Shown here in pieces: positions 1 through 12,200 of a DNA stretch of 64,000 bases (position 1 is the stretch's first letter; each line of letters begins with the position of its first letter). Below the pieces are notes generated by a model. The model was not told where the DNA came from, did no database searches, and saw only the letters and a list, made by a program, of their open reading frames with translations. This stretch comes from Strongylocentrotus droebachiensis (taxonomy: Eukaryota; Echinodermata; Echinoidea; Camarodonta; Strongylocentrotidae), in assembly GCA_035222895.1 (NCBI GenBank), contig JAVYIG010002746.1, positions 166,176 through 230,175 on the forward strand. The letters are read 5' to 3'. Both the position numbers and the translations under genes were made by a program.

Positions 1-56
1 TTATATAGAGAATGTAAAACTGCTTTCAGATAATAAAGCATAACACAAGCACTTAC

Positions 57-299
57 CAGATACAACTACAAAGAAGGTGCATGTTTCTGTTTTTCCTGCA
101 TTATCGCTTGCATAGTAGGTTACAGTGTTGTTTCCAATAGGAAGGTAGTCTCCAGGATTGTCAGTGGATGTCAGTGTGTGGTTACCAGAGTTATCTGTTG
201 CTGTAGGTGCTGTCCAGGTTACTACAGCTGTAGCGTTTCCAAAGTCTGTGGTGACATTCTGATCACTTGGGCATCCACTTATGACTGGCTTCTCATTAT
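57..299 (-). CDS. Exon: HYR domain 25 (array copy 1), last exon in window
   Basis: L-P-I-G and Y-Y-A-S-D subtype, 81 codons, phase 1-1, GTAAGT donor at 51-56. The gene continues left of position 1, where the end of another SINE tail is already visible. Confidence 0.9.
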
Positions 300-3200
300 C
301 TGTGAGAAATATTAAATGAGACATAAAATATGTTGCATTTCTAACAAGACAATTTGCATGCGTCTTCTATATGCCTCCACCCTGAATTCAGCATAGGAAA
401 TGGATGAAATTATTCACGACATATCACAATGCTTATAATCAAATGGCAACTGACAACTATACTAGCCCTAAAATATAAACAGATCATCTTGCTCTGGTAG
501 TACTCACTGTCAACATGTTAAGATATTTCAATAGCACAGCTAAAACCCTTTAATTTCAATGCTTGGCCTCAGTGAACTTTAATCTATACGTACTTTTAAT
601 TAATATCTTCCTATGTTAATAATACTATCAACAAGTTTGAGCATTATACCTCTAATGGTTCTTGAGATATCGCGATACCAAGGCCAATAGGTCGAATTAC
701 AAAAGTTGACCTATCTGACCTTTGACCTATTTACTCAAAAATAAAATCAGGGCACTGATATAATCAGTTTGAAGTCCATAACTGAATGTTTCTTGAGATA
801 TCGTGATAAAAAGAAAGCAGGACAAACGGACGGACAGACACCCAGAAAACCTAAAACCTCCGGCACCAATTTTGGTGGGCGGAGGCATGAAAACTGGTTC
901 CAGCTCGCACTATATAGTGGGAGTGTCGTGGTCGAGTGGTTTAAGGCGCTTGACTAGAGATGCGAAGGTAGAGGGTTTGAATCCCGACACGGCACTAATA
1001 TCCTTTGGAAAGATATTTACCTGCACTAGCTACTCTCCACCCAGGTGTTAAATGGGTACCTGGTAGGATGCGAACGTTCATGTGGTTGAACGAGCAAGTG
1101 TGCGCTTGTAAAATGGCGACTGGCTAGAATGCTCCCCGGGGAGTGGAAAATGTGCATACATTGTGTGCGGGTAAGCCTGAATTTGATAACCAGGGTAATA
1201 ATATATCTGTAAAGCGCTTAGGCACATCGTCGGATCGATGTATTGAGCGCTATATAAACAAGGAATATAATTATTATTATATAGAGAATGTAAAACTGCT
1301 TTCAGATAATAAAGCATAACACAAGCACTTACCAGATACAACTACAAGGAGGGGGATGTTTCTGTTTTTCCTGCATTATCGCTTGCATAGTAGGTTACAG
1401 TGTTGTTTCCAATAGGAAGGTAGTCTCCAGGATTGTCAGTGGATGTCAGTGTGTGGTTACCAGAGTTATCTGTTGCTGTAGGTGCTGTCCAGGTTACTAC
1501 AGCTGTAGCGTTTCCAAAGTCTGTGGTGACATTCTGATCACTTGGGCATCCACTTATGACTGGCTTCTCATTATCTGTGAGAAATATTAAATGAGACATA
1601 AAATATGTTGCATTTCTAACAAGACAATTTGCATGCGTCTTCTATATGCCTCCACCCTGAATTCAGCATAGGAAATGGATGAAATTATTCACGACATATC
1701 ACAATGCTTATAATCAAATGGCAACTGACAACTATACTAGCCCTAAAATATAAACAGATCATCTTGCTCTGGTAGTACTCACTGTCAACATGTTAAGATA
1801 TTTCAATAGCACAGCTAAAACCCTTTAATTTCAATGCTTGGCCTCAGTGAACTTTAATCTATACGTACTTTTAATTAATATCTTCCTATGTTAATAATAC
1901 TATCAACAAGTTTGAGCATTATACCTCTAATGGTTCTTGAGATATCGCGATACCAAGGCCAATAGGTCGAATTACAAAAGTTGACCTATCTGACCTTTGA
2001 CCTATTTACTCAAAAATAAAATCAGGGCACTGATATAATCAGTTTGAAGTCCATAACTGAATGTTTCTTGAGATATCGTGATAAAAAGAAAGCAGGACAA
2101 ACGGACGGACAGACACCCAGAAAACCTAAAACCTCCGGCACCAATTTTGGTGGGCGGAGGCATGAAAACTGGTTCCAGCTCGCACTATATAGTGGGAGTG
2201 TCGTGGTCGAGTGGTTTAAGGCGCTTGACTAGAGATGCGAAGGTAGAGGGTTTGAATCCCGACACGGCACTAATATCCTTTGGAAAGATATTTACCTGCA
2301 CTAGCTACTCTCCACCCAGGTGTTAAATGGGTACCTGGTAGGATGCGAACGTTCATGTGGTTGAACGAGCAAGTGTGCGCTTGTAAAATGGCGACTGGCT
2401 AGAATGCTCCCCGGGGAGTGGAAAATGTGCATACATTGTGTGCGGGTAAGCCTGAATTTGATAACCAGGGTAATAATATATCTGTAAAGCGCTTAGGCAC
2501 ATCGTCGGATCGATGTATTGAGCGCTATATAAACAAGGAATATAATTATTATATAGAGAATGTAAAACTGCTTTCAGATAATAAAGCATAACACAAGCAC
2601 TTACCAGATACAACTACAAAGAAGGTGCATGTTTCTGTTTTTCCTGCATTATCGCTTGCATTGTAGGTTACTGTGTTGTTTCCAATAGGAAAGTAGTCTC
2701 CAGGATTGTCAGTGGATGTCAGTGTGTGGTTACCAGAGTTATCTGTTGCTGTAGGTGCTGTCCAGGTTACTACAGCTGTAGCGTTTCCAAAGTCTGTGGT
2801 GACATTCTGATCACTTGGGCATCCACTTATGACTGGCTTCTCATTATCTGTGAGAAATATTAAATGAGACATAAAATATGTTGCATTTCTAACAAGACAA
2901 TTTGCATGCGTCTTCTATATGCCTCCACCCTGAATTCAACATAGGAAATGGATGAAATTATTCACGACATATCACAATGCTTATAATCAAATGGCAACTG
3001 ACAACTATACTAGCCCTAAAATATAAACAGATCATCTTGCTCTGGTAGTACGCACTGTCAACATGTTAAGATATTTCAATAGCACAGCTAAAACCCTTTA
3101 ATTTCAATGCTTGGCCTCAGTGAACTTTAATCTATACATACTTTTAATTAATATCTTCCTATGTTAATAATACTATCAACAAGTTTGAGCATTATACCTC

Positions 3201-6200
3201 TAATGGTTCTTGAGATATCGCGATACCAAGGCCAATAGGTCGAATTACAAAAGTTGACCTATCTGACCTTTGACCTATTTACTCAAAAATAAAATCAGGG
3301 CACTGATATAATCAGTTTGAAGTCCATAACTGAATGTTTCTTGAGATATCGTGATAAAAAGAAAGCAGGACAAACGGACGGACAGACACCCAGAAAACCT
3401 AAAACCTCCGGCACCAATTTTGGTGGGCGGAGGCATGAAAACTGGTTCCAGCTCGCACTATATAGTGGGAGTGTCGTGGTCGAGTGGTTTAAGGCGCTTG
3501 ACTAGAGATGCGAAGGTAGAGGGTTTGAATCCCGACACGGCACTAATATCCTTTGGAAAGATATTTACCTGCACTAGCTACTCTCCACCCAGGTGTTAAA
3601 TGGGTACCTGGTAGGATGCGAACGTTCATGTGGTTGAACGAGCAAGTGTGCGCTTGTAAAATGGCGACTGGCTAGAATGCTCCCTGGGGAGTGGAAAATG
3701 TGCATACATTGTGTGCGGGTAAGCCTGAATTTGATAACCAGGGTAATAATATATCTGTAAAGCGCTTAGGCACATCGTCGGATCGATGTATTGAGCGCTA
3801 TATAAACAAGGAATATAATTATTATTATATAGAGAATGTAAAACTGCTTTCAGATAATAAAGCATAACACAAGCACTTACCAGATACAACTACAAAGAAG
3901 GTGCATGTTTCTGTTTTTCCTGCATTATCGCTTGCATAGTAGGTTACAGTGTTGTTTCCAATAGGAAGGTAGTCTCCAGGATTGTCAGTGGATGTCAGTG
4001 TGTGGTTACCAGAGTTATCTGTTGCTGTAGGTGCTGTCCAGGTTACTACAGCTGTAGCGTTTCCAAAGTCTGTGGTGACATTCTGATCACTTGGGCATCC
4101 ACTTATGACTGGCTTCTCATTATCTGTGAGAAATATTAAATGAGACATAAAATATGTTGCATTTCTAACAAGACAATTTGCATGCGTCTTCTATATGCCT
4201 CCACCCTGAATTCAGCATAGGAAATGGATGAAATTATTCACGACATATCACAATGCTTATAATCAAATGGCAACTGACAACTATACTAGCCCTAAAATAT
4301 AAACAGATCATCTTGCTCTGGTAGTACTCACTGTCAACATGTTAAGATATTTCAATAGCACAGCTAAAACCCTTTAATTTCAATGCTTGGCCTCAGTGAA
4401 CTTTAATCTATACGTACTTTTAATTAATATCTTCCTATGTTAATAATACTATCAACAAGTTTGAGCATTATACCTCTAATGGTTCTTGAGATATCGCGAT
4501 ACCAAGGCCAATAGGTCGAATTACAAAAGTTGACCTATCTGACCTTTGACCTATTTACTCAAAAATAAAATCAGGGCACTGATATAATCAGTTTGAAGTC
4601 CATAACTGAATGTTTCTTGAGATATCGTGATAAAAAGAAAGCAGGACAAACGGACGGACAGACACCCAGAAAACCTAAAACCTCCGGCACCAATTTTGGT
4701 GGGCGGAGGCATGAAAACTGGTTCCAGCTCGCACTATATAGTGGGAGTGTCGTGGTCGAGTGGTTTAAGGCGCTTGACTAGAGATGCGAAGGTAGAGGGT
4801 TTGAATCCCGACACGGCACTAATATCCTTTGGAAAGATATTTACCTGCACTAGCTACTCTCCACCCAGGTGTTAAATGGGTACCTGGTAGGATGCGAACG
4901 TTCATGTGGTTGAACGAGCAAGTGTGCGCTTGTAAAATGGCGACTGGCTAGAATGCTCCCCGGGGAGTGGAAAATGTGCATACATTGTGTGCGGGTAAGC
5001 CTGAATTTGATAACCAGGGTAATAATATATCTGTAAAGCGCTTAGGCACATCGTCGGATCGATGTATTGAGCGCTATATAAACAAGGAATATAATTATTA
5101 TTATATAGAGAATGTAAAACTGCTTTCAGATAATAAAGCATAACACAAGCACTTACCAGATACAACTACAAAGAAGGTGCATGTTTCTGTTTTTCCTGCA
5201 TTATCGCTTGCATAGTAGGTTACAGTGTTGTTTCCAATAGGAAGGTAGTCTCCAGGATTGTCAGTGGATGTCAGTGTGTGGTTACCAGAGTTATCTGTTG
5301 CTGTAGGTGCTGTCCAGGTTACTACAGCTGTAGCGTTTCCAAAGTCTGTGGTGACATTCTGATCACTTGGGCATCCACTTATGACTGGCTTCTCATTATC
5401 TGTGAGAAATATTAAATGAGACATAAAATATGTTGCATTTCTAACAAGACAATTTGCATGCGTCTTCTATATGCCTCCACCCTGAATTCAGCATAGGAAA
5501 TGGATGAAATTATTCACGACATATCACAATGCTTATAATCAAATGGCAACTGACAACTATACTAGCCCTAAAATATAAACAGATCATCTTGCTCTGGTAG
5601 TACTCACTGTCAACATGTTAAGATATTTCAATAGCACAGCTAAAACCCTTTAATTTCAATGCTTGGCCTCAGTGAACTTTAATCTATACGTACTTTTAAT
5701 TAATATCTTCCTATGTTAATAATACTATCAACAAGTTTGAGCATTATACCTCTAATGGTTCTTGAGATATCGCGATACCAAGGCCAATAGGTCGAATTAC
5801 AAAAGTTGACCTATCTGACCTTTGACCTATTTACTCAAAAATAAAATCAGGGCACTGATATAATCAGTTTGAAGTCCATAACTGAATGTTTCTTGAGATA
5901 TCGTGATAAAAAGAAAGCAGGACAAACGGACGGACAGACACCCAGAAAACCTAAAACCTCCGGCACCAATTTTGGTGGGCGGAGGCATGAAAACTGGTTC
6001 CAGCTCGCACTATATAGTGGGAGTGTCGTGGTCGAGTGGTTTAAGGCGCTTGACTAGAGATGCGAAGGTAGAGGGTTTGAATCCCGACACGGCACTAATA
6101 TCCTTTGGAAAGATATTTACCTGCACTAGCTACTCTCCACCCAGGTGTTAAATGGGTACCTGGTAGGATGCGAACGTTCATGTGGTTGAACGAGCAAGTG

Positions 6201-9200
6201 TGCGCTTGTAAAATGGCGACTGGCTAGAATGCTCCCCGGGGAGTGGAAAATGTGCATACATTGTGTGCGGGTAAGCCTGAATTTGATAACCAGGGTAATA
6301 ATATATCTGTAAAGCGCTTAGGCACATCGTCGGATCGATGTATTGAGCGCTATATAAACAAGGAATATAATTATTATATAGAGAATGTAAAACTGCTTTC
6401 AGATAATAAAGCATAACACAAGCACTTACCAGATACAACTACAAAGAAGGTGCATGTTTCTGTTTTTCCTGCATTATCGCTTGCATTGTAGGTTACTGTG
6501 TTGTTTCCAATAGGAAAGTAGTCTCCAGGATTGTCAGTGGATGTCAGTGTGTGGTTACCAGAGTTATCTGTTGCTGTAGGTGCTGTCCAGGTTACTACAG
6601 CTGTAGCGTTTCCAAAGTCTGTGGTGACATTCTGATCACTTGGGCATCCACTTATGACTGGCTTCTCATTATCTGTGAGAAATATTAAATGAGACATAAA
6701 ATATGTTGCATTTCTAACAAGACAATTTGCATGCGTCTTCTATATGCCTCCACCCTGAATTCAACATAGGAAATGGATGAAATTATTCACGACATATCAC
6801 AATGCTTATAATCAAATGGCAACTGACAACTATACTAGCCCTAAAATATAAACAGATCATCTTGCTCTGGTAGTACGCACTGTCAACATGTTAAGATATT
6901 TCAATAGCACAGCTAAAACCCTTTAATTTCAATGCTTGGCCTCAGTGAACTTTAATCTATACATACTTTTAATTAATATCTTCCTATGTTAATAATACTA
7001 TCAACAAGTTTGAGCATTATACCTCTAATGGTTCTTGAGATATCGCGATACCAAGGCCAATAGGTCGAATTACAAAAGTTGACCTATCTGACCTTTGACC
7101 TATTTACTCAAAAATAAAATCAGGGCACTGATATAATCAGTTTGAAGTCCATAACTGAATGTTTCTTGAGATATCGTGATAAAAAGAAAGCAGGACAAAC
7201 GGACGGACAGACACCCAGAAAACCTAAAACCTCCGGCACCAATTTTGGTGGGCGGAGGCATGAAAACTGGTTCCAGCTCGCACTATATAGTGGGAGTGTC
7301 GTGGTCGAGTGGTTTAAGGCGCTTGACTAGAGATGCGAAGGTAGAGGGTTTGAATCCCGACACGGCACTAATATCCTTTGGAAAGATATTTACCTGCACT
7401 AGCTACTCTCTACCCAGGTGTTAAATGGGTACCTGGTAGGATGCGAACGTTCATGTGGTTGAACGAGCAAGTGTGCGCTTGTAAAATGGCGACTGGCTAG
7501 AATGCTCCCCGGGGAGTGGAAAATGTGCATACATTGTGTGCGGGTAAGCCTGAATTTGATAACCAGGGTAATAATATATCTGTAAAGCGCTTAGGCACAT
7601 CGTCGGATCGATGTATTGAGCGCTATATAAACAAGGAATATAATTATTATTATATAGAGAATGTAAAACTGCTTTCAGATAATAAAGCATAACACAAGCA
7701 CTTACCAGATATAACTACAAAGAAGGTGCATGTTTCTGTTTTTCCTGCATTATCGCTTGCATTGTAGGTTACTGTGTTGTTTCCAATAGGAAAGTAGTCT
7801 CCAGGATTGTCAGTGGATGTCAGTGTGTGGTTACCAGAGTTATCTGTTGCTGTAGGTGCTGTCCAGGTTACTACAGCTGTAGCGTTTCCAAAGTCTGTGG
7901 TGACATTCTGATCACTTGGGCATCCACTTATGACTGGCTTCTCATTATCTGTGAGAAATATTAAATGAGACATAAAATATGTTGCATTTCTAACAAGACA
8001 ATTTGCATGCGTCTTCTATATGCCTCCACCCTGAATTCAGCATAGGAAATGGATGAAATTATTCACGACATATCACAATGCTTATAATCAAATGGCAACT
8101 GACAACTATACTAGCCCTAAAATATAAACAGATCATCTTGCTCTGGTAGTATTCACTGTCAACATGTTAAGATATTTCAATAGCACAGCTAAAACCCTTT
8201 AATTTCAATGATTGGCCTCAGTGAACTTTAATCTATACGTACTTTTAATTAATATCTTCCTATGTTAATAATACTATCAACAAGTTTGAGCATTATACCT
8301 CTAATGGTTCTAGAGATATCGCGATACCAAGGCCAATAGGTCGAATTACAAAAGTTGACCTATCTGACCTTTGACCTATTTACTCAAAAATAAAATCAGG
8401 GCACTGATATAATCAGTTTGAAGTCCATAACTGAATGTTTCTTGAGATATTGTGATAAAAAGAAAGCAGGACAAACGGACGGACAGACACCCAGAAAACC
8501 TAAAACCTCCGGCACCAATTTTGGTGGGCGGAGGCATGAAAACTGGTTCCAGCTCGCACTATATAGTGGGAGTGTCGTGGTCGAGTGGTTTAAGGCGCTT
8601 GACTAGAGATGCGAAGGTAGAGGGTTTGAATCCCGACACGGCACTAATATCCTTTGGAAAGATATTTACCTGCACTAGCTACTCTCCACCCAGGTGTTAA
8701 ATGGGTACCTGGTAGGATGCGAACGTTCATGTGGTTGAACGAGCAAGTTTGCGCTTGTAAAATGGCGACTGGCTAGAATGCTCCCTGGGGAGTGGAAAAT
8801 GTGCATACATTGTGTGCGGGTAAGCCTGAATTTGATAACCAGGGTAATAATATATCTGTAAAGCGCTTAGGCACATCGTCGGATCGATGTATTGAGCGCT
8901 ATATAAACAAGGAATATAATTATTATTATATAGAGAATGTAAAACTGCTTTCAGATAATAAAGCATAACACAAGCACTTACCAGATATAACTACAAAGAA
9001 GGTGCATGTTTCTGTTTTTCCTGCATTATCGCTTGCATTGTAGGTTACTGTGTTGTTTCCAATAGGAAAGTAGTCTCCAGGATTGTCAGTGGATGTCAGT
9101 GTGTGGTTACCAGAGTTATCTGTTGCTGTAGGTGCTGTCCAGGTTACTACAGCTGTAGCGTTTCCAAAGTCTGTGGTGACATTCTGATCACTTGGGCATC

Positions 9201-12200
9201 CACTTATGACTGGCTTCTCATTATCTGTGAGAAATATTAAATGAGACATAAAATATGTTGCATTTCTAACAAGACAATTTGCATGCGTCTTCTATATGCC
9301 TCCACCCTGAATTCAGCATAGGAAATGGATGAAATTATTCACGACATATCACAATGCTTATAATCAAATGGCAACTGACAACTATACTAGCCCTAAAATA
9401 TAAACAGATCATCTTGCTCTGGTAGTACTCACTGTCAACATGTTAAGATATTTCAATAGCACAGCTAAAACCCTTTAATTTCAATGATTGGCCTCAGTGA
9501 ACTTTAATCTATACGTACTTTTAATTAATATCTTCCTATGTTAATAATACTATCAACAAGTTTGAGCATTATACCTCTAATGGTTCTAGAGATATCGCGA
9601 TACCAAGGCCAATAGGTCGAATTACAAAAGTTGACCTATCTGACCTTTGACCTATTTACTCAAAAATAAAATCAGGGCACTGATATAATCAGTTTGAAGT
9701 CCATAACTGAATGTTTCTTGAGATATTGTGATAAAAAGAAAGCAGGACAAACGGACGGACAGACACCCAGAAAACCTAAAACCTCCGGCACCAATTTTGG
9801 TGGGCGGAGGCATGAAAACTGGTTCCAGCTCGCACTATATAGTGGGAGTGTCGTGGTCGAGTGGTTTAAGGCGCTTGACTAGAGATGCGAAGGTAGAGGG
9901 TTTGAATCCCGACACGGCACTAATATCCTTTGGAAAGATATTTACCTGCACTAGCTACTCTCCACCCAGGTGTTAAATGGGTACCTGGTAGGATGCGAAC
10001 GTTCATGTGGTTGAACGAGCAAGTTTGCGCTTGTAAAATGGCGACTGGCTAGAATGCTCCCCGGGGAGTGGAAAATGTGCATACATTGTGTGCGGGTAAG
10101 CCTGAATTTGATAACCAGGGTAATAATATATCTGTAAAGCGCTTAGGCACATCGTCGGATCGATGTATTGAGCGCTATATAAACAAGGAATATAATTATT
10201 ATTATATAGAGAATGTAAAACTGCTTTCAGATAATAAAGCATAACACAAGCACTTACCAGATATAACTACAAAGAAGGTGCATGTTTCTGTTTTTCCTGC
10301 ATTATCGCTTGCATTGTAGGTTACTGTGTTGTTTCCAATAGGAAAGTAGTCTCCAGGATTGTCAGTGGATGTCAGTGTGTGGTTACCAGAGTTATCTGTT
10401 GCTGTAGGTGCTGTCCAGGTTACTACAGCTGTAGCGTTTCCAAAGTCTGTGGTGACATTCTGATCACTTGGACATCCACTTATGACTGGCTTCTCATTAT
10501 CTGTGAGAAATATTAAATGAGACATAAAATATGTTGCATTTCTAACAAGACAATTTGCATGCGTCTTCTATATGCCTCCACCCTGAATTCAGCATAGGAA
10601 ATGGATGAAATTATTCACGACATATCACAATGCTTATAATCAAATGGCAACTGACAACTATACTAGCCCTAAAATATAAACAGATCATCTTGCTCTGGTA
10701 GTACTCACTGTCAACATGTTAAGATATTTCAATAGCACAGCTAAAACCCTTTAATTTCAATGATTGGCCTCAGTGAACTTTAATCTATACGTACTTTTAA
10801 TTAATATCTTCCTATGTTAATAATACTATCAACAAGTTTGAGCATTATACCTCTAATGGTTCTAGAGATATCGCGATACCAAGGCCAATAGGTCGAATTA
10901 CAAAAGTTGACCTATCTGACCTTTGACCTATTTACTCAAAAATAAAATCAGGGCACTGATATAATCAGTTTGAAGTCCATAACTAAATGTTTCTTGAGAT
11001 ATTGTGATAAAAAGAAAGCAGGACAAACGGACGGACAGACACCCAGAAAACCTAAAACCTCCGGCACCAATTTTGGTGGGCGGAGGCATGAAAACTGGTT
11101 CCAGCTCGCACTATATAGTGGGAGTGTCGTGGTCGAGTGGTTTAAGGCGCTTGACTAGAGATGCGAAGGTAAAGGGTTTGAATCCCGACACGGCACTAAT
11201 ATCCTTTGGAAAGATATTTACCTGCACTAGCTACTCTCCACCCAGGTGTTAAATGGGTACCTGGTAGGATGCGAACGTTCATGTGGTTGAACGAGCAAGT
11301 TTGCGCTTGTAAAATGGCGACTGGCTAGAATGCTCCCTGGGGAGTGGAAAATGTGCATACATTGTGTGCGGGTAAGCCTGAATTTGATAACCAGGGTAAT
11401 AATATATCTGTAAAGCGCTTAGGCACATCGTCGGATCGATGTATTGAGCGCTATATAAACAAGGAATATAATTATTATTATATAGAGAATGTAAAACTGC
11501 TTTCAGATAATAAAGCATAACACAAGCACTTACCAGATACAACTACAAAGAAGGTGCATGTTTCTGTTTTTCCTGCATTATCGCTTGCATAGTAGGTTAC
11601 TGTGTTGTTTTCAATAGGAAAGTAGTCTCCAGGATTGTGATCGGATGTCACTATTTTTTTTTACAAACTGATACCAAATTCATCAATATTCTTATAATTT
11701 ACCGGAAGTTTAGCTAAAAAAGTGATCGCAGGCAGATTTGGTGCCCGATATATACCCCTACCACAAAGTATGGTGTAATGCGAAACTGCATGAAATGGAA
11801 AACAAAATGGCGACTTCGGATGGATGTTCGTGGCAGCTTCGTTAAACGGTCCCTTCCTTTACTTTTGCAATGCATTTGGCACGAATTTAGATCAAGATCT
11901 ATTGGCAAATGTTGTGTAAGGACGTTTATTTTCGTCTTCATGTCAACAATGCAAGGTAAAATTGTCGGTAAGATGTGTGGAAATGTCCTATACCATAGTG
12001 GTATAGTTATTTTACCGTTCGTAGTCCCATATGTGCAAATTCGTGCTGGTTTTGACTTTCGGTTTTTATCTTTTTTACTCTTTCGCCTTAAAGGCCGCAC
12101 CCCGACTTTTTGATATTTTCTTTCCCAAAAATACTGCGGCCTTTACGCCGGCAAATACATTAGATGGAACTTCTACTGCGCACAGTCCAAAATCATGCCT

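Larger units (their letters stand above)
1..11650. repeat. Tandem array of nine ~1,276-bp units, each with an HYR exon, a dispersed repeat and a SINE
   Basis: Exon starts recur at 1,273-1,276-bp steps (299, 1574, 2847, 4123, 5399, 6672, 7948, 9224, 10500), and the copies look almost identical by eye. Within each ~1.03-kb intron lie about 250 bp of unassigned sequence, then a dispersed repeat (first unit about 560-905) with the motif TTGAGATATCG(C/T)GATA and a 3' end rich in CGGACGGACAGACACC, then a SINE. The SINE insertion therefore predates amplification. The array ends to the right in a truncated unit and appears to run off the left edge. Confidence 0.95.

Noticed and set aside
923-1000. 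A functional tRNA gene
   Set aside because: A and B boxes are present but the anticodon and variable arms do not fold as a tRNA, and a SINE body and tail follow.
769-1051. Plus-strand open frames of 62 and 82 codons recurring in every array unit
   Set aside because: They cover the dispersed repeat and SINE, overlap each other in different frames and repeat only because the unit repeats.
1078-1341. Minus-strand 79-87-codon frame recurring in array units
   Set aside because: It reads antisense through the SINE and its ATT tail into the exon's donor region; no domain.
11714-12113. Overlapping 128-codon minus and 111-codon plus frames
   Set aside because: No family features, no splice context and mutual overlap; likely chance in repeat-derived sequence.
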